A stretch of 64,000 nt of DNA from Pseudothermotoga sp. (GTDB taxonomy: Bacteria > Thermotogota > Thermotogae > Thermotogales > DSM-5069), in assembly GCA_025060105.1 (NCBI GenBank), contig JANXCS010000003.1:62001-126000 (forward strand). The letters are read 5' to 3'. The notes under the pieces were generated by a model, which was given only the letters and a program-made list of their open reading frames with translations, was not told the origin of the DNA and ran no database searches. Positions 35,106-45,157 of this stretch are shown here, piece by piece. The position numbers and the translations under genes are program-made. Position 1 is the first letter of the stretch. The number at the start of each line of letters is the position of its first letter.

Positions 35106-37229
35106 ATGAACCCTGGTCCTGAAGTACGGTTACGAACGAAGAGAGGTTATCCAAAACTTGGGGCAACACCAGACGACAGCGGTGTGAATTTTGCTTTGTT
35201 CAGTAGGCATGGTAGGAGGGTTATACTCGAGCTTTATCAAAATTACTACGATGATAAACCATCACACAGATTTTTCCTCGATCCGATCAGAAACCGCACC
35301 GGTGATATTTGGCACATCTATGTATATGGTGTTGGACATGGTCAGTATTACGGTTGGCGTGTCGATGGAGAATACGATCCTGAGAATGGGAAGCGTTTCA
35401 ACGTGAACAAGTTGCTGTTCGACCCTTACGCCAAAGCGATTTCATCTACGATAGATTGGGATGAACCGTACATATACGGTTACGATAAGAATTCGCCGCT
35501 GAACGATCTGTCTTTCTCAACGCTCGATTCGGCACAAAGTCATGCCAAATGCATTGTGATCGACGATTCTGTTTACCATTGGGAGGATGACAGGAGACCC
35601 AAAATTCCATGGAAGGACACCATCATTTATGAAATGCATGTACGGTTTTTTACGATCAGTCCAACATCCGGGGTGCAGTATCCTGGCACTTATAAAGGGA
35701 TTTTGGAGAAACTCGAACATCTCAAGGAGCTCGGTGTGACCACGATAGAGTTGATGCCCGTGTTCGAATTTTCTGTGAACTCCAACATGAACGTGAATCC
35801 GTTCACCGGTAAGCGTTTGAAAGACATGTGGGGTTACAATCCCCTGGGTTTTTTTGCCGTAACTGGAAATTACTCAACTGGCATCAAACTCGGAGAGCAA
35901 GTTTTCGAGTTCAAGGATTTGGTCAAGCAATTACACAGAAATGGTTTCGAGGTGATCTTGGACGTAGTTTATAACCACACAGGTGAGGGAAACGAGCTTG
36001 GACCCACACTCTCATTCAGAGGCATAGACAACGAAATTTACTACATGCTTGATCCATCGAATAAGAGAAATTATTTGAATTATTCTGGTTGTGGTAACAC
36101 GCTGAACTGTAACCATCCCGTGGTGAAGGAAATGATCATAGATAGTTTGAGATATTGGGCCACGGAGATGCACGTGGATGGTTTCAGGTTCGACTTGGCC
36201 GCGATCCTTGGAAGAACACCGGATGGAAAATGGATAGGAGATCTGTCCCTTTTGAAAGACATCTCGGAAGATGCTGTCTTGCACGATTTGAAACTCATCG
36301 CTGAAGGTTGGGACGCGGCAGGAGGTTATTTCCTAGGCCAGTTCCCACAAGGATGGGCGGAGTGGAATGGAAGGTACAGAGACGTCGTGAGGCGTTTCGT
36401 CAGGGGTGATGAAGGAACTATCGCCGAGCTTGCGACTCGCATCGCGGGAAGTGCGGACCTGTATGCTGGAAGATCGCCACACGCGAGCATAAATTTTGTG
36501 ACGTGTCACGATGGTTTCACGCTGAGAGATCTGGTGAGTTATCGATACAAGCACAACGAAGCCAACGGGGAAGGTAACAGGGATGGTACAGATGAAAACT
36601 TCAGTTGTAACTACGGCGTAGAAGGCGAAACCGATGATTCCGAAATAAACAGGATAAGAAAGCAGCAAGTGAAAAACTTCATAGCGATACTCATGGTTTC
36701 GCACGGCACACCAATGGTGCTCATGGGTGATGAGATGTACAGAACACAGAAAGGTAACAACAATGCTTACTGCCACGATGATGAAACTACTTGGTTGGAC
36801 TGGTCCTTGAAGGATAAACATCACGATATTTTCAGATTCTTCAAGAAAATGATTCACTTCAGAAAAGCCCACCCGGCACTCAGGCGAGAGCATTTCTTCA
36901 CGGGACAAGCGACGAGTCGTGGTATACCCGATTTGACTTGGCACGGTGTGAAACCTTTTGAACCCGATTTTTCTTACCATTCTCACTCTATCGCTTTCAT
37001 GATCAGTGGAGATGTGAAAAATGGTGAGCAAGATGACGATATCTACGTGATACTCAATCAATGGAGAGAACCTTTGAGGTTTGTGTTACCGTACTTGCAC
37101 GGAAAAAGTTGGTACAGAGTGGTCGACACCTCGAAAGATTGCCCCGAAGATTTTCTAGATGAGCCAGAACACGTAGGTTATGTATACATTGCACAACCAA
37201 GAAGCACGGTGATTTTCATAAGCAAATGA
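35106..37229 (+). CDS. glgX: Glycogen debranching enzyme / isoamylase, GH13
   Basis: 707 aa, no signal peptide. An N-terminal CBM48-like domain (RGYPKLGATPDDSGVNFALF) precedes a GH13 barrel: VVYNHTGEGNE (region I), GFRFDLA with the nucleophile Asp (II), LIAEGWD with the acid/base Glu (III), FVTCHDGFTLRDLVSY with the third Asp (IV). DENFSCNYGVEGET is typical of the GlgX/TreX group that cleaves alpha-1,6 branches in glycogen or limit dextrins. Ribosome site GGAGGT is 11 bases upstream. It follows the chemoreceptor by 18 bases, probably on the same message. Confidence 0.93.
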   Translation: MNPGPEVRLRTKRGYPKLGATPDDSGVNFALFSRHGRRVILELYQNYYDDKPSHRFFLDPIRNRTGDIWHIYVYGVGHGQYYGWRVDGEYDPENGKRFNVNKLLFDPYAKAISSTIDWDEPYIYGYDKNSPLNDLSFSTLDSAQSHAKCIVIDDSVYHWEDDRRPKIPWKDTIIYEMHVRFFTISPTSGVQYPGTYKGILEKLEHLKELGVTTIELMPVFEFSVNSNMNVNPFTGKRLKDMWGYNPLGFFAVTGNYSTGIKLGEQVFEFKDLVKQLHRNGFEVILDVVYNHTGEGNELGPTLSFRGIDNEIYYMLDPSNKRNYLNYSGCGNTLNCNHPVVKEMIIDSLRYWATEMHVDGFRFDLAAILGRTPDGKWIGDLSLLKDISEDAVLHDLKLIAEGWDAAGGYFLGQFPQGWAEWNGRYRDVVRRFVRGDEGTIAELATRIAGSADLYAGRSPHASINFVTCHDGFTLRDLVSYRYKHNEANGEGNRDGTDENFSCNYGVEGETDDSEINRIRKQQVKNFIAILMVSHGTPMVLMGDEMYRTQKGNNNAYCHDDETTWLDWSLKDKHHDIFRFFKKMIHFRKAHPALRREHFFTGQATSRGIPDLTWHGVKPFEPDFSYHSHSIAFMISGDVKNGEQDDDIYVILNQWREPLRFVLPYLHGKSWYRVVDTSKDCPEDFLDEPEHVGYVYIAQPRSTVIFISK

Positions 37230-37281
37230 GATGAAATAGATAGAGTATAATACAAGAAACACCATAAGGGGGGATCACAAC

Positions 37282-39033
37282 GTGAGAAAGATCTCGATCA
37301 TATTCATCCTTTTACCCAGCATCGTTGCTCTATCGCTCGTTCCGATCACTGCAGATTTTGCATTGATTTTGAACGATATCGAAATGGTCCAAAACATATT
37401 GCCTCTGACCGTCAAATCGAAAGGACCATCGACTGGTTTTGTCTGTTTCTTTGGTAAGCTAACGTTGAATTTACCAGCGTTTTTTGAGATCATCGGGTCA
37501 GAAGATTTAGAGAAAATGCAGGATTTTCTGGACGTTTCGATCGTCACGAACGATCCTGAATGGGCAGAAACAAACTTGCAGCAGTTCATCCAAGGCAAGA
37601 CCCCCATTCAACACGAAGGCATGCATTATTTTGTGAGCAAGATCATGCTCGAAGATGTTGAAGCCATGGTACAAGGAAAACTGGCGGGGCTTGAACTCGA
37701 CAGAACCGTATTGGTTCATGGAAGGATCCGCACCGTTCCGATCCTCGGCATAATTTTGCATTTGCTTGGCTTCAGCGAAGGAATACCAATCGAGGATGAA
37801 TTCACGCTGAATATTGATCATGATGACATCTTGAGTATGCACATTGTTTCAAAGAAGGTTTGCAAGTCAGATTGGGAATTGGAACAGTTGAGAAAAAAGT
37901 CCGCACCGCATGGGCTCAAAGTCCTTCCGGATGCCGATCTGATTTTGATAGTTCCTACTTCTCTATTGAGACAGGTTCCCGGAGAATTCATAGAAGAATT
38001 CGATATGGATTTCGATGAGCTGGGATCGATCGCTCAAGGATCAACTTTCATTGCCTTGAGTGCTTCTCAAAAAGATTCTAAGCTTGCGATTTCCTTCGAT
38101 ATAGAACAAAAATTCATAGAGAAATTGGTCGAGCAGTTTGAAGAAAGAGCAAGCGTTCAAAGAACAGACGATTGGATCATCGCCGTTTCTGAAGATTTCA
38201 CATTGAAAGTACCCAGTAAAGGTGGGGTAGCTTTTCTTCTTTTCAACGTTGAAGAGCAAGATCTAACCGGCATCGAGATGAACGTTGTTGCGAGATTTTC
38301 TCTCAGTCAGGAAGAATTATTCATCGATGTTTCAATCTCTAGAGACGGCTGTTCTTTGATCATAGACGCCAAAATTTCCAGTTCTGCCCTCAAGGAACTT
38401 CTGTCTGAGATCTTGTCAGATTTACTTCCCATGCCAGAAGAACTCAAAATGCTTCAGAAGATTTTGAATGTCATAGATGAAGCATACTACTATGAAAATG
38501 CCAATCCACCTGAAAATCTGGAGCAATTGCAGTCGCTGATCGGCGAGGAACTTTCAAAAGATATACTCTATTCTCGGGAAGAACAAGACGGAACGTTCAT
38601 CGTTCGTGTTGGTATCAAGACCGATTTGGTTGAACATTTCAGCGAAGACGATATCTACGAAATCATAGAGATCGCTGTCGATGAAATCGAGATCGATGAA
38701 TTGAACAGGATAATTTATTTCATCAAGAGCTACGAAAAGTATGAATTACCCTCGATACCCGAGATCGTGAGAAACTTGGTCGAAGGCTTCAGGATGTACT
38801 ATCGCGACTATGGAACTTTACCAGAAGATTTGAAGGAAGTGCTGGTTTGGTACACTTGGTTGCCTTCCACAGTTCGTGAAATGGTGGACTTCAGTGGAGA
38901 AAATGAGGAAAAAAGAATAACTTTGAAGATCAAGAGTGATGAAGAACTCGAGAAGGATCTGATTGAAGAACTTTCGTTGGAAAAAGTTGTGTATGAAAAC
39001 GGTGTCATGATCGTGATCTTCAAGGTTGAATAG
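37282..39033 (+). CDS. Secreted acidic protein of unknown function
   Basis: 583 aa. Signal peptide at 1-18 (MRKISIIFILLPSIVALS), then a strongly acidic chain with no family I recognise. The first half (25-350) alternates beta strands and helices. The second half holds two similar segments: IDEAYYYENANPPENLEQLQ near residue 400 and FRMYYRDYGTLPEDLKEVLV near 513, each followed by an acidic helix, reminiscent of the turn after the helix in type II pseudopilins. A tail of Glu/Leu helices ends the protein. Ribosome site AAGGGGGGATC precedes the GTG; TATAAT at 37243 is a plausible -10. A terminator follows, so it is monocistronic or ends the glgX message. Confidence 0.7.
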   Translation: MRKISIIFILLPSIVALSLVPITADFALILNDIEMVQNILPLTVKSKGPSTGFVCFFGKLTLNLPAFFEIIGSEDLEKMQDFLDVSIVTNDPEWAETNLQQFIQGKTPIQHEGMHYFVSKIMLEDVEAMVQGKLAGLELDRTVLVHGRIRTVPILGIILHLLGFSEGIPIEDEFTLNIDHDDILSMHIVSKKVCKSDWELEQLRKKSAPHGLKVLPDADLILIVPTSLLRQVPGEFIEEFDMDFDELGSIAQGSTFIALSASQKDSKLAISFDIEQKFIEKLVEQFEERASVQRTDDWIIAVSEDFTLKVPSKGGVAFLLFNVEEQDLTGIEMNVVARFSLSQEELFIDVSISRDGCSLIIDAKISSSALKELLSEILSDLLPMPEELKMLQKILNVIDEAYYYENANPPENLEQLQSLIGEELSKDILYSREEQDGTFIVRVGIKTDLVEHFSEDDIYEIIEIAVDEIEIDELNRIIYFIKSYEKYELPSIPEIVRNLVEGFRMYYRDYGTLPEDLKEVLVWYTWLPSTVREMVDFSGENEEKRITLKIKSDEELEKDLIEELSLEKVVYENGVMIVIFKVE

Positions 39034-39053
39034 TTACCATTCCACACCTCATT

Positions 39054-39075
39054 GGGGCAGTGAACTGCCCCTTTT
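39054..39075 (+). terminator. Intrinsic terminator after the secreted-protein gene
   Basis: GGGGCAGT and ACTGCCCC pair around a very small loop (effectively TGAA), followed by TTTTGTTTTTT. Confidence 0.85.
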
Positions 39076-39119
39076 GTTTTTTGCATAAAATGTTAGTCTA
39101 AACAATTGGAGTGATAGGT

Positions 39120-40823
39120 TTGTTCCTTCCAACAACCAAAGAAGAAATGGAAAAACTCGGTTGGAAAGAACTGGATGTGATATTGATCACGGGTGACGCT
39201 TACGTGGATCATCCATCTTTCGGTATCGCCTTGATAGGTCACTACCTCGTTTCGAAAGGGTACAGAGTGGGTATCATTTCACAGCCTGATTGGAATTCAG
39301 AGAAAGATATCACACGGTTGGGAAGACCGAGGCTTTTCTTCGGTATCACAGCGGGAAACGTTGATTCTATGGTTGCCAACTACACCGCATCGATGAAGAA
39401 AAGAAAGAACGATGATTACAGTCCAAACGGTGTGTCAGGAAAGCGTCCGGATCGAGCGACCATCGTGTATTCAAACTTAGTGCGAAGGTTTTTTCCAGAC
39501 GTCCCCATAGTACTTGGAGGCATTGAAGCCAGTTTGAGAAGATTTGCACATTATGACTGGTGGCAGGACAAAATCAGAAAATCTGTACTTTTGGATGCGA
39601 AAGCGGACTTGTTGGTGTATGGAATGGGTGAAAAAACTGTGCTGAACATAGCAAAAATTTTGGAAAAAACAGGTGATATCGAGAAGTGCAAAGATATCAG
39701 AGGTGTTGTGGTATGGACATCGAAGAAACCCGAAGGTGCTGTAGAACTTCCAAGTTATGAAGAAATCTGTTCTGACAGGTACAAATACGCAGAATCAGTG
39801 AAGATGCAAATCTTATTGACAGATCCTTTTAAACCAGTTAAGTTGTGCCAAAAGCAAGACACCAGATACGTGGTGCAGAATCCTCCAGAGTTTCCTTTGG
39901 ATCAGAGAGAGCTGGACGAGCTGTACCTTTTACCTTTCGAAAGGAAAGTCCATCCTTATTACGAATCGATGGGACACGTCAAGGCCATAGACACCGTTCA
40001 GTTTTCCATCACCGCTGTGAGAGGTTGCTACGGTGGTTGCTCCTTCTGCGCCCTAACGCACCATCAATCGATCCATATAACCTACAGGAGTGCAGAATCG
40101 ATCTTGGAAGAAGTCAGGATGCTGACGAAACATCCCGATTTTAAAGGTACAATAAGCGATGTTGGTGGTCCTACAGCCAATTTGTATGGCTCTAAATGTG
40201 TGAAAAGAGAAACTCAGGGCCCATGCGATCGGCCCTGTGCTTTCCCAAAAACTTGTTCCAACGCGATACCAAATCATCGAATTTTCATCGATCTTCTTGA
40301 AAAGATTCGATCGATACCAAAAGTGAAGCACGTATTCATTTCATCGGGTATACGACACGATCTCGTTCTAGCTGATCCGTTCGGCAAGGAGTTCATTCGA
40401 AAACTGGTTCAGTTCACACCAGGCCAATTGAAACTCGCACCTGAACATGCTCATCCGAAAGTTTTGAAACTGATGAGAAAGCCACCTGTAGAACTCTTTC
40501 TGAGATTCAAAGATGAGTTCGAAAAGGCCGCAAAACTTCAAAACAAAGAAAGGTACGTCGTGGGTTACTTCATAGTGGCACACCCAGGTGAATCGGTAAA
40601 GGAGAATGAGTATCTCAAGAAATTCATTCAAGAAAAGCTCAACTACAAGCCTCAACAAGTGCAGATCTTTACACCCACACCAGGCACCATCAGCACTGCA
40701 ATGTACTACAGTGGGGTTGATCCCATGACCGGAGAAGAAGTGTTCGTGGAAAAATCCTTAAAGAAACGGAACTGGATGAAGCAGAACATCACGGGATCAA
40801 ATTCCTCAAACTCGATTGAATGA
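39120..40823 (+). CDS. YgiQ-family radical SAM protein
   Basis: 567 aa. FLPTTKEEMEKLGWKELDVI, ITGDAYVDHPSFGIALIGHYL and the VNDYSPNGVSGKRP-like segment match the YgiQ family (UPF0313). The radical SAM cluster is CYGGCSFC near residue 305 (C-x3-C-x2-C), preceded by a B12-binding-like N-terminal domain and followed by further conserved Cys (GPCDRPCAFPKTC). The reaction is unknown. TTG 39120 is chosen because GGAGTGAT ends four bases upstream and the protein then starts at the family's FLP motif; GTG 39111 lies within the ribosome site. Confidence 0.92.
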   Translation: MFLPTTKEEMEKLGWKELDVILITGDAYVDHPSFGIALIGHYLVSKGYRVGIISQPDWNSEKDITRLGRPRLFFGITAGNVDSMVANYTASMKKRKNDDYSPNGVSGKRPDRATIVYSNLVRRFFPDVPIVLGGIEASLRRFAHYDWWQDKIRKSVLLDAKADLLVYGMGEKTVLNIAKILEKTGDIEKCKDIRGVVVWTSKKPEGAVELPSYEEICSDRYKYAESVKMQILLTDPFKPVKLCQKQDTRYVVQNPPEFPLDQRELDELYLLPFERKVHPYYESMGHVKAIDTVQFSITAVRGCYGGCSFCALTHHQSIHITYRSAESILEEVRMLTKHPDFKGTISDVGGPTANLYGSKCVKRETQGPCDRPCAFPKTCSNAIPNHRIFIDLLEKIRSIPKVKHVFISSGIRHDLVLADPFGKEFIRKLVQFTPGQLKLAPEHAHPKVLKLMRKPPVELFLRFKDEFEKAAKLQNKERYVVGYFIVAHPGESVKENEYLKKFIQEKLNYKPQQVQIFTPTPGTISTAMYYSGVDPMTGEEVFVEKSLKKRNWMKQNITGSNSSNSIE

Positions 40824-40829
40824 AAGGCA

Positions 40830-42560
40830 TCAAAGTGTTTCTTTGAATTTGTTGGTCAAAGGCATTCGCCAATCTTTACCAAAAGCTCTCTTCGATACTT
40901 TGATACCTATCGGTGCTTGTTTTCTTTTGTACTCATTGGCGTGAATCATTCGCAAAACCTCCACCACCGTCTTGGAATCATAGCCTCTCTCGACGATCTC
41001 CTTAGCATCTAAACCTTCTTCAACGTACAAGCGGAGTATCTCATCCAGTACCTCGTACGGTGGCAGTTTTTCTTGATCGAACTGTCCTGGTTTCAACTCG
41101 GCCGTGGGTAGTTTGGTGAACACCCTTTCTGGTATGATCTGCTTACCTTTCCAACGGTTGTACCACCTTGCGATCCTATAAACATCTGTTTTGTAAATAT
41201 CTTTTATGACCGCAAAGCCACCCGCCATGTCACCGTAGAGAGTACAATAACCCGTGGCGATCTCGCTCTTGTTACCCGTCGTCAAGACGAGCCAACCGAA
41301 CTTGTTCGAAAGAGCCATCAGGTAGTTTCCTCGGATGCGTGCCTGTATGTTCTCCTCGGTTACGTCCATCGGCTTGCCAGAAAAAACAGATTTCAAGACC
41401 TGAAGGTATTCTTTAAACACCTCGTTGATCGGCAGAATGAACGTTTCTATGCCAAGATTATCTGCCAATAGCAGAGCATCCTCAACACTTTCCTTCGACG
41501 TGTACATAGATGGCATCAACACGCCTTTGACGTTTTCAGCTCCAAGAGCTTCGACCGCAATGGAAGCAACGAGGGAAGAGTCTATACCTCCGCTCAGTCC
41601 CAAAACGACCTTTTTGAAACCGTTTTTTCCTATGTAGTCTCTGAGCCCTGTTACCAGCGCTGTGAACATCTCTTGTTCCCGTTCGTAAAGTTGTGAAACA
41701 GAATTTTTCAGCCGATCACTCTTCAACCTCGGTTCATCGAACTCGACTACCTCGACTGGATAATTTTCAATGTGTGTATAACGACGCCTCGGATCGGTCA
41801 GATTCACCCTCAAATTCTCGTCCAAATCCACGTCTACAGTGAGAAGATCTTCCTCGAACAACTTGGCCCGTACTAACAGATCTCCGTTCGCGTCGCACAC
41901 GAAACTCGCTCCATCGAACACGAGTTCGTCCTGACCTCCAACCATGTTGCAGTAAGCGATCGCAACGTGATGCTCGTACGCTTTCGCCGAGACATACTTT
42001 TCTCTGAGTTTGGCTTTTTCAATACAGTACGGCGAGGCGGAGATGTTCAAGATCAACTGAACTCCGTTCCCGCTGACCAGAGTGGCCAAGGGCTCGGCTG
42101 GGCTCCAGATATCTTCGCACACCGTCAAACCGATCTTGATCGAGCCGAATTTGAGGATCATCAATCTTTGACCTGGACGGAAGTATCTTTTTTCATCGAA
42201 CACACTGTAGTTTGGCAAGAAAATCTTTCTGTATATGCCACGCACTTTCCCATCATGGATGACTGCTGCGGCGTTGTACACATCTTCATCGAAATCTATG
42301 AAACCAACGACACAAACGGTTCTCTTTCCTAAGGTATAGCGCACCACTTCGTTCAGAGCATGGCGGTTGGATTCTAAAAATGAAAGTCTGAATGTGAGAT
42401 CTTCCGGTGGATAGCCCGTGATGAAGAGTTCAGGTAAGAGTAGTAAGTCGCTCTGTGTTGATTCTGCAAGGTCTATCGCTTGTTTTGCCTTCATCACGTT
42501 ACCTTCGAAATCTCCTAAAGTTGGGTTGAGTTGAGCTAGTGTGAGTCTCACTCTCTTCAC
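40830..42560 (-). CDS. nadE: Glutamine-dependent NAD synthetase
   Basis: 576 aa with two domains. Residues 1-260 are a nitrilase-fold glutaminase: Glu in [11 protein letters not shown], Lys in [14 protein letters not shown], Cys in GLTVCEDIW. Residues 300-576 are the synthetase: [15 protein letters not shown] is the PP-loop for ATP, followed by [21 protein letters not shown]. It makes NAD from deamido-NAD with ammonia channelled from glutamine. The size equals that of other thermotogal NadE proteins. GTG 42560 is preferred (GGTGAT nearby); ATG 42566 is the alternative. It diverges from the UPF0173 gene. Confidence 0.95.
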   Translation of the reverse strand: MKRVRLTLAQLNPTLGDFEGNVMKAKQAIDLAESTQSDLLLLPELFITGYPPEDLTFRLSFLESNRHALNEVVRYTLGKRTVCVVGFIDFDEDVYNAAAVIHDGKVRGIYRKIFLPNYSVFDEKRYFRPGQRLMILKFGSIKIGLTVCEDIWSPAEPLATLVSGNGVQLILNISASPYCIEKAKLREKYVSAKAYEHHVAIAYCNMVGGQDELVFDGASFVCDANGDLLVRAKLFEEDLLTVDVDLDENLRVNLTDPRRRYTHIENYPVEVVEFDEPRLKSDRLKNSVSQLYEREQEMFTALVTGLRDYIGKNGFKKVVLGLSGGIDSSLVASIAVEALGAENVKGVLMPSMYTSKESVEDALLLADNLGIETFILPINEVFKEYLQVLKSVFSGKPMDVTEENIQARIRGNYLMALSNKFGWLVLTTGNKSEIATGYCTLYGDMAGGFAVIKDIYKTDVYRIARWYNRWKGKQIIPERVFTKLPTAELKPGQFDQEKLPPYEVLDEILRLYVEEGLDAKEIVERGYDSKTVVEVLRMIHANEYKRKQAPIGIKVSKRAFGKDWRMPLTNKFKETL

Positions 42561-42645
42561 AACCATCACCAGAAAAATGATACCATTGAGTTTTGAAAGA
42601 AAAAAGCATCGCTCGATGATAAAATGTTTTTTGGAGGTGATTCGA

Positions 42646-43329
42646 TTGAAGATCAAATACCTTGGTCATGCCGCGGTGTTGATCGTTCATGGGGAAAAAA
42701 GAATCATGATCGATCCGTTCATCACGAACAACCCCCAATCGCCCGTGAAACTTCAAGACATTCCCAAGGTGGATTACATACTCGTTACTCATGGACATGC
42801 CGATCATTTGGGTGACACTGTGAAGTTGGCGAAGCGTGATGGATCAACGGTCATAGCAAATTTTGAATTGTGTAGCTATATCTCCAAACATGGTGTGAGC
42901 ACACATCCGATGCACATAGGTGGCAAGTACGCCTTCGACTTTGGGAGTGTAAAACTGACGCCTGCACTGCATGGTTCCAGCGTCGTCGAAGGTGACCTTC
43001 CAGTTTATGCGGGCAATCCCTGCGGCTTTTTGATTGAAATCGGTGGTAAGAAGATCTACCATGCTGGCGATACGGGTTTAACGAAAGACATGGAATTGCT
43101 CAAAAAAGAGAACATAGATTTGGCTTTCCTTCCAATAGGTGGTAACTTCGTGATGGATCTTTGGGACGCAGTCGAAGCTGTGAAAATGTTGCAACCTAAG
43201 ATCGTAGTCCCCATGCACTACGATACTTGGCCCGTCATCAAGTCGGATCCTTCGAGATTCAAAGAGGAAGTCGAGAAATTGAACGTGAAGTGTGTCATAA
43301 TGAAACCTGGTGAAACACTCGAGCTGTGA
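42646..43329 (+). CDS. UPF0173 metal-dependent hydrolase (metallo-beta-lactamase fold)
   Basis: 227 aa. [10 protein letters not shown] is the HxHxDH zinc motif; further ligands are LHGSSV (His), HAGDTG (Asp) and MHYDTW (His), the order seen in the MBL superfamily and the UPF0173 family. Substrate is unknown; homologues are often annotated as YtkL-like or L-ascorbate-6-phosphate-lactonase-like proteins. TTG 42646 is chosen because GGAGGTGATTC directly precedes it and MKIKYLGHA is the usual N-terminus. Confidence 0.92.
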   Translation: MKIKYLGHAAVLIVHGEKRIMIDPFITNNPQSPVKLQDIPKVDYILVTHGHADHLGDTVKLAKRDGSTVIANFELCSYISKHGVSTHPMHIGGKYAFDFGSVKLTPALHGSSVVEGDLPVYAGNPCGFLIEIGGKKIYHAGDTGLTKDMELLKKENIDLAFLPIGGNFVMDLWDAVEAVKMLQPKIVVPMHYDTWPVIKSDPSRFKEEVEKLNVKCVIMKPGETLEL

Positions 43330-43339
43330 GGCGATTCAC

Positions 43340-44086
43340 ATGCGTCTCACATTCTTTTTCTTTTTATCGTTGGCGAGTGTTGTGTTGTCGATGATCTATC
43401 ACATTCCAACCGACGTGGCGTTACCGGACGAGTTGTATTTACGTTCTGGAAGCAAATCTGTGAATTTTCAATACTTGATGCTCTCCTCTGAGCCTGACAT
43501 AGTCATGCTTTTGAAAGGTTGGATCTTTTCTCCTGTGGAATGGCCCGGGGAACGTAGTTTTACTGTGATCATAGAGGGCGAGGATTTCAAACACGAGTTC
43601 TCCGTCAAAGGTGTACGGAAAGGTATCTATTTCTACATGCCTCAACATCTACTTGTGTTGCCTACAAACACGAAGAGCATAACGGTGAATGGGATCGCGA
43701 TCGAACTTCCAAGGAAATTGGGTTTTTCTGTGAAACGTATCAACGTTGGAGCATCGGAGGCGGGTTTAGTAACGTTGAACGAGCTCATGAAAGAAACTTA
43801 CGATTTCAGACAAGGTGAAAAAGTATTTTTCAGGATCGACGCTGGACGCAAGAACACCGGTGGTTACGACGTGCGCGTTGAAGATCTCAAACTGGTAGGT
43901 TCGACCATCATGGTCAAAGTTCGCGTTGTACCACCCCCTCCGGGCGCGATGGTGACCCAAGCGATAACTCATCCATCCGTTCTGTTGGAGATCACCGACA
44001 CATTACCATCTGGCTATTACACAGTCAGGTGCACTCTCATCGACGAAGATGAGAAATATTTTCAAGTGAAGTTCGAGGTGCGTTGA
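43340..44086 (+). CDS. Secreted protein with a PrcB-like C-terminal domain
   Basis: 248 aa. Signal peptide at 1-17 (MRLTFFFFLSLASVVLS). Residues 30-130 are beta-rich and unrecognised. From about residue 170 the sequence NTGGYDVRVEDLKLVGSTIMV and PPPPGAMVTQAITHPSVL matches the pattern of the C-terminal domain of PrcB, a protein that stabilises a surface protease in spirochaetes; in other bacteria it occurs as a stand-alone secreted domain. ATG 43340 follows GAGGCGAT. It precedes the gal genes by three bases, so it is probably translated from the same message, though it has no evident galactose role. Confidence 0.75.
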   Translation: MRLTFFFFLSLASVVLSMIYHIPTDVALPDELYLRSGSKSVNFQYLMLSSEPDIVMLLKGWIFSPVEWPGERSFTVIIEGEDFKHEFSVKGVRKGIYFYMPQHLLVLPTNTKSITVNGIAIELPRKLGFSVKRINVGASEAGLVTLNELMKETYDFRQGEKVFFRIDAGRKNTGGYDVRVEDLKLVGSTIMVKVRVVPPPPGAMVTQAITHPSVLLEITDTLPSGYYTVRCTLIDEDEKYFQVKFEVR

Positions 44087-44089
44087 TAC

Positions 44090-45157
44090 ATGTTGCTGTT
44101 CGGTCGGGATATAAACGAATTTTTTGAGACTGTAGAGTGTGATGCTCCAATTTCTTTGGCTCTAAGGAAAACGAGGTACGGTTTTGTGATGAACTATCGA
44201 GACGAACAACACGTGCAACCGGTGAAAATACTCGAATACGATCGAAACACAGTTTGGTGTCCACAGAGTCAATCTCTAAAAGGTATTGTCGTGAAAGACG
44301 ACATTTTGGTTGGATTGGTGGGGTTCACAAACGTTCAGGCAAAGGAAGAAGGCGAAAATGTCGTCGTGTCAGCTGAGCCTGAGAAGGGTTCTTTCATCGT
44401 CATTTTGAAAGCATCTGAAAAGTTCGAATTGTTCAAAAGATTTCTCGAAACGTTGTTGATTTCTTTCGAGGGGATGCGTGTTCAGATCCCAAAATCTTTC
44501 ATCCCATACGATCAGGAAAAGAACGTTCAGTTCGACAAGCCCGATCAGATCGCTCTGTTGAAAACAACCGATCAAAATCTTGCACAAAAGCTTCTTCAAA
44601 GAGGTCTTCAAGTTGCAATCGAGGCTGAAAGTGAAGAGGAAGTGGAAAGTTTTTATCGACTAGGCGTTCGATATTTCCACCTGAAAGACTACAACAAAAA
44701 TTTGTGTAGAAAATTTCCAGATTGTTGTTTTGTGATAAAGCACGGAACACTGATCGAATCTTTGAGGTTCGCACACGGAATCGTTTTTGACGCAGAAGGA
44801 TTATCACTCGAAGATATAATTCTGTCGAGCATGTTGAACCGTTTGCTGGTTCTTTATGTGAAAGTCTTCCCTACGTGGACCAGACTTCTGGATATACTGG
44901 GTTTCGGCGCACTCGGTTGGATTAGATCCATCAATCCGCTTTTTACAAGGATCGAAAAGTTGAATGAATCATCGTACCGCATACTTTTCATTGACGAGAC
45001 CAACCTGCCGAGTGTCGCGATTTTGAACACTTTGAATGGTGAAATCGAATGGATTCAGAGTTCCAGACGGGTCAAGGTTGTCCGAAACACAAAGCTCAAC
45101 GATGATGGAAGACGGTTTCATTTCTATGTGGAGGGAGAAAGTGAATGCTCGAGCTGA
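44090..45157 (+). CDS. Unknown protein of the gal operon, possible degenerate GH36 homologue
   Basis: 355 aa, no signal peptide, no family recognised directly. By eye it shares landmarks with alpha-galactosidase at 18477-20030: a beta-rich N-terminus, LGVRYFHLKDY against LGVEYFKIDFL, FVIKHGTLIESLRFAHGIVF against FILGCGCPLLPAVGLVDGMR, then a C-terminal beta region. At the nucleophile the aligned Asp becomes Lys, and the GPDT acid/base segment becomes FDAEG, so catalysis is probably lost. If the match is real it is a shortened pseudoenzyme, perhaps a sugar-binding sensor. It overlaps galT by 13 bases at its 3' end, so it is tightly coupled to galactose metabolism. Confidence 0.65.
   Translation: MLLFGRDINEFFETVECDAPISLALRKTRYGFVMNYRDEQHVQPVKILEYDRNTVWCPQSQSLKGIVVKDDILVGLVGFTNVQAKEEGENVVVSAEPEKGSFIVILKASEKFELFKRFLETLLISFEGMRVQIPKSFIPYDQEKNVQFDKPDQIALLKTTDQNLAQKLLQRGLQVAIEAESEEEVESFYRLGVRYFHLKDYNKNLCRKFPDCCFVIKHGTLIESLRFAHGIVFDAEGLSLEDIILSSMLNRLLVLYVKVFPTWTRLLDILGFGALGWIRSINPLFTRIEKLNESSYRILFIDETNLPSVAILNTLNGEIEWIQSSRRVKVVRNTKLNDDGRRFHFYVEGESECSS

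Noticed and set aside
36333-37061. 242-codon open frame on the minus strand inside glgX
   Set aside because: It lies wholly opposite conserved GH13 coding sequence and has no recognisable domain or ribosome site.
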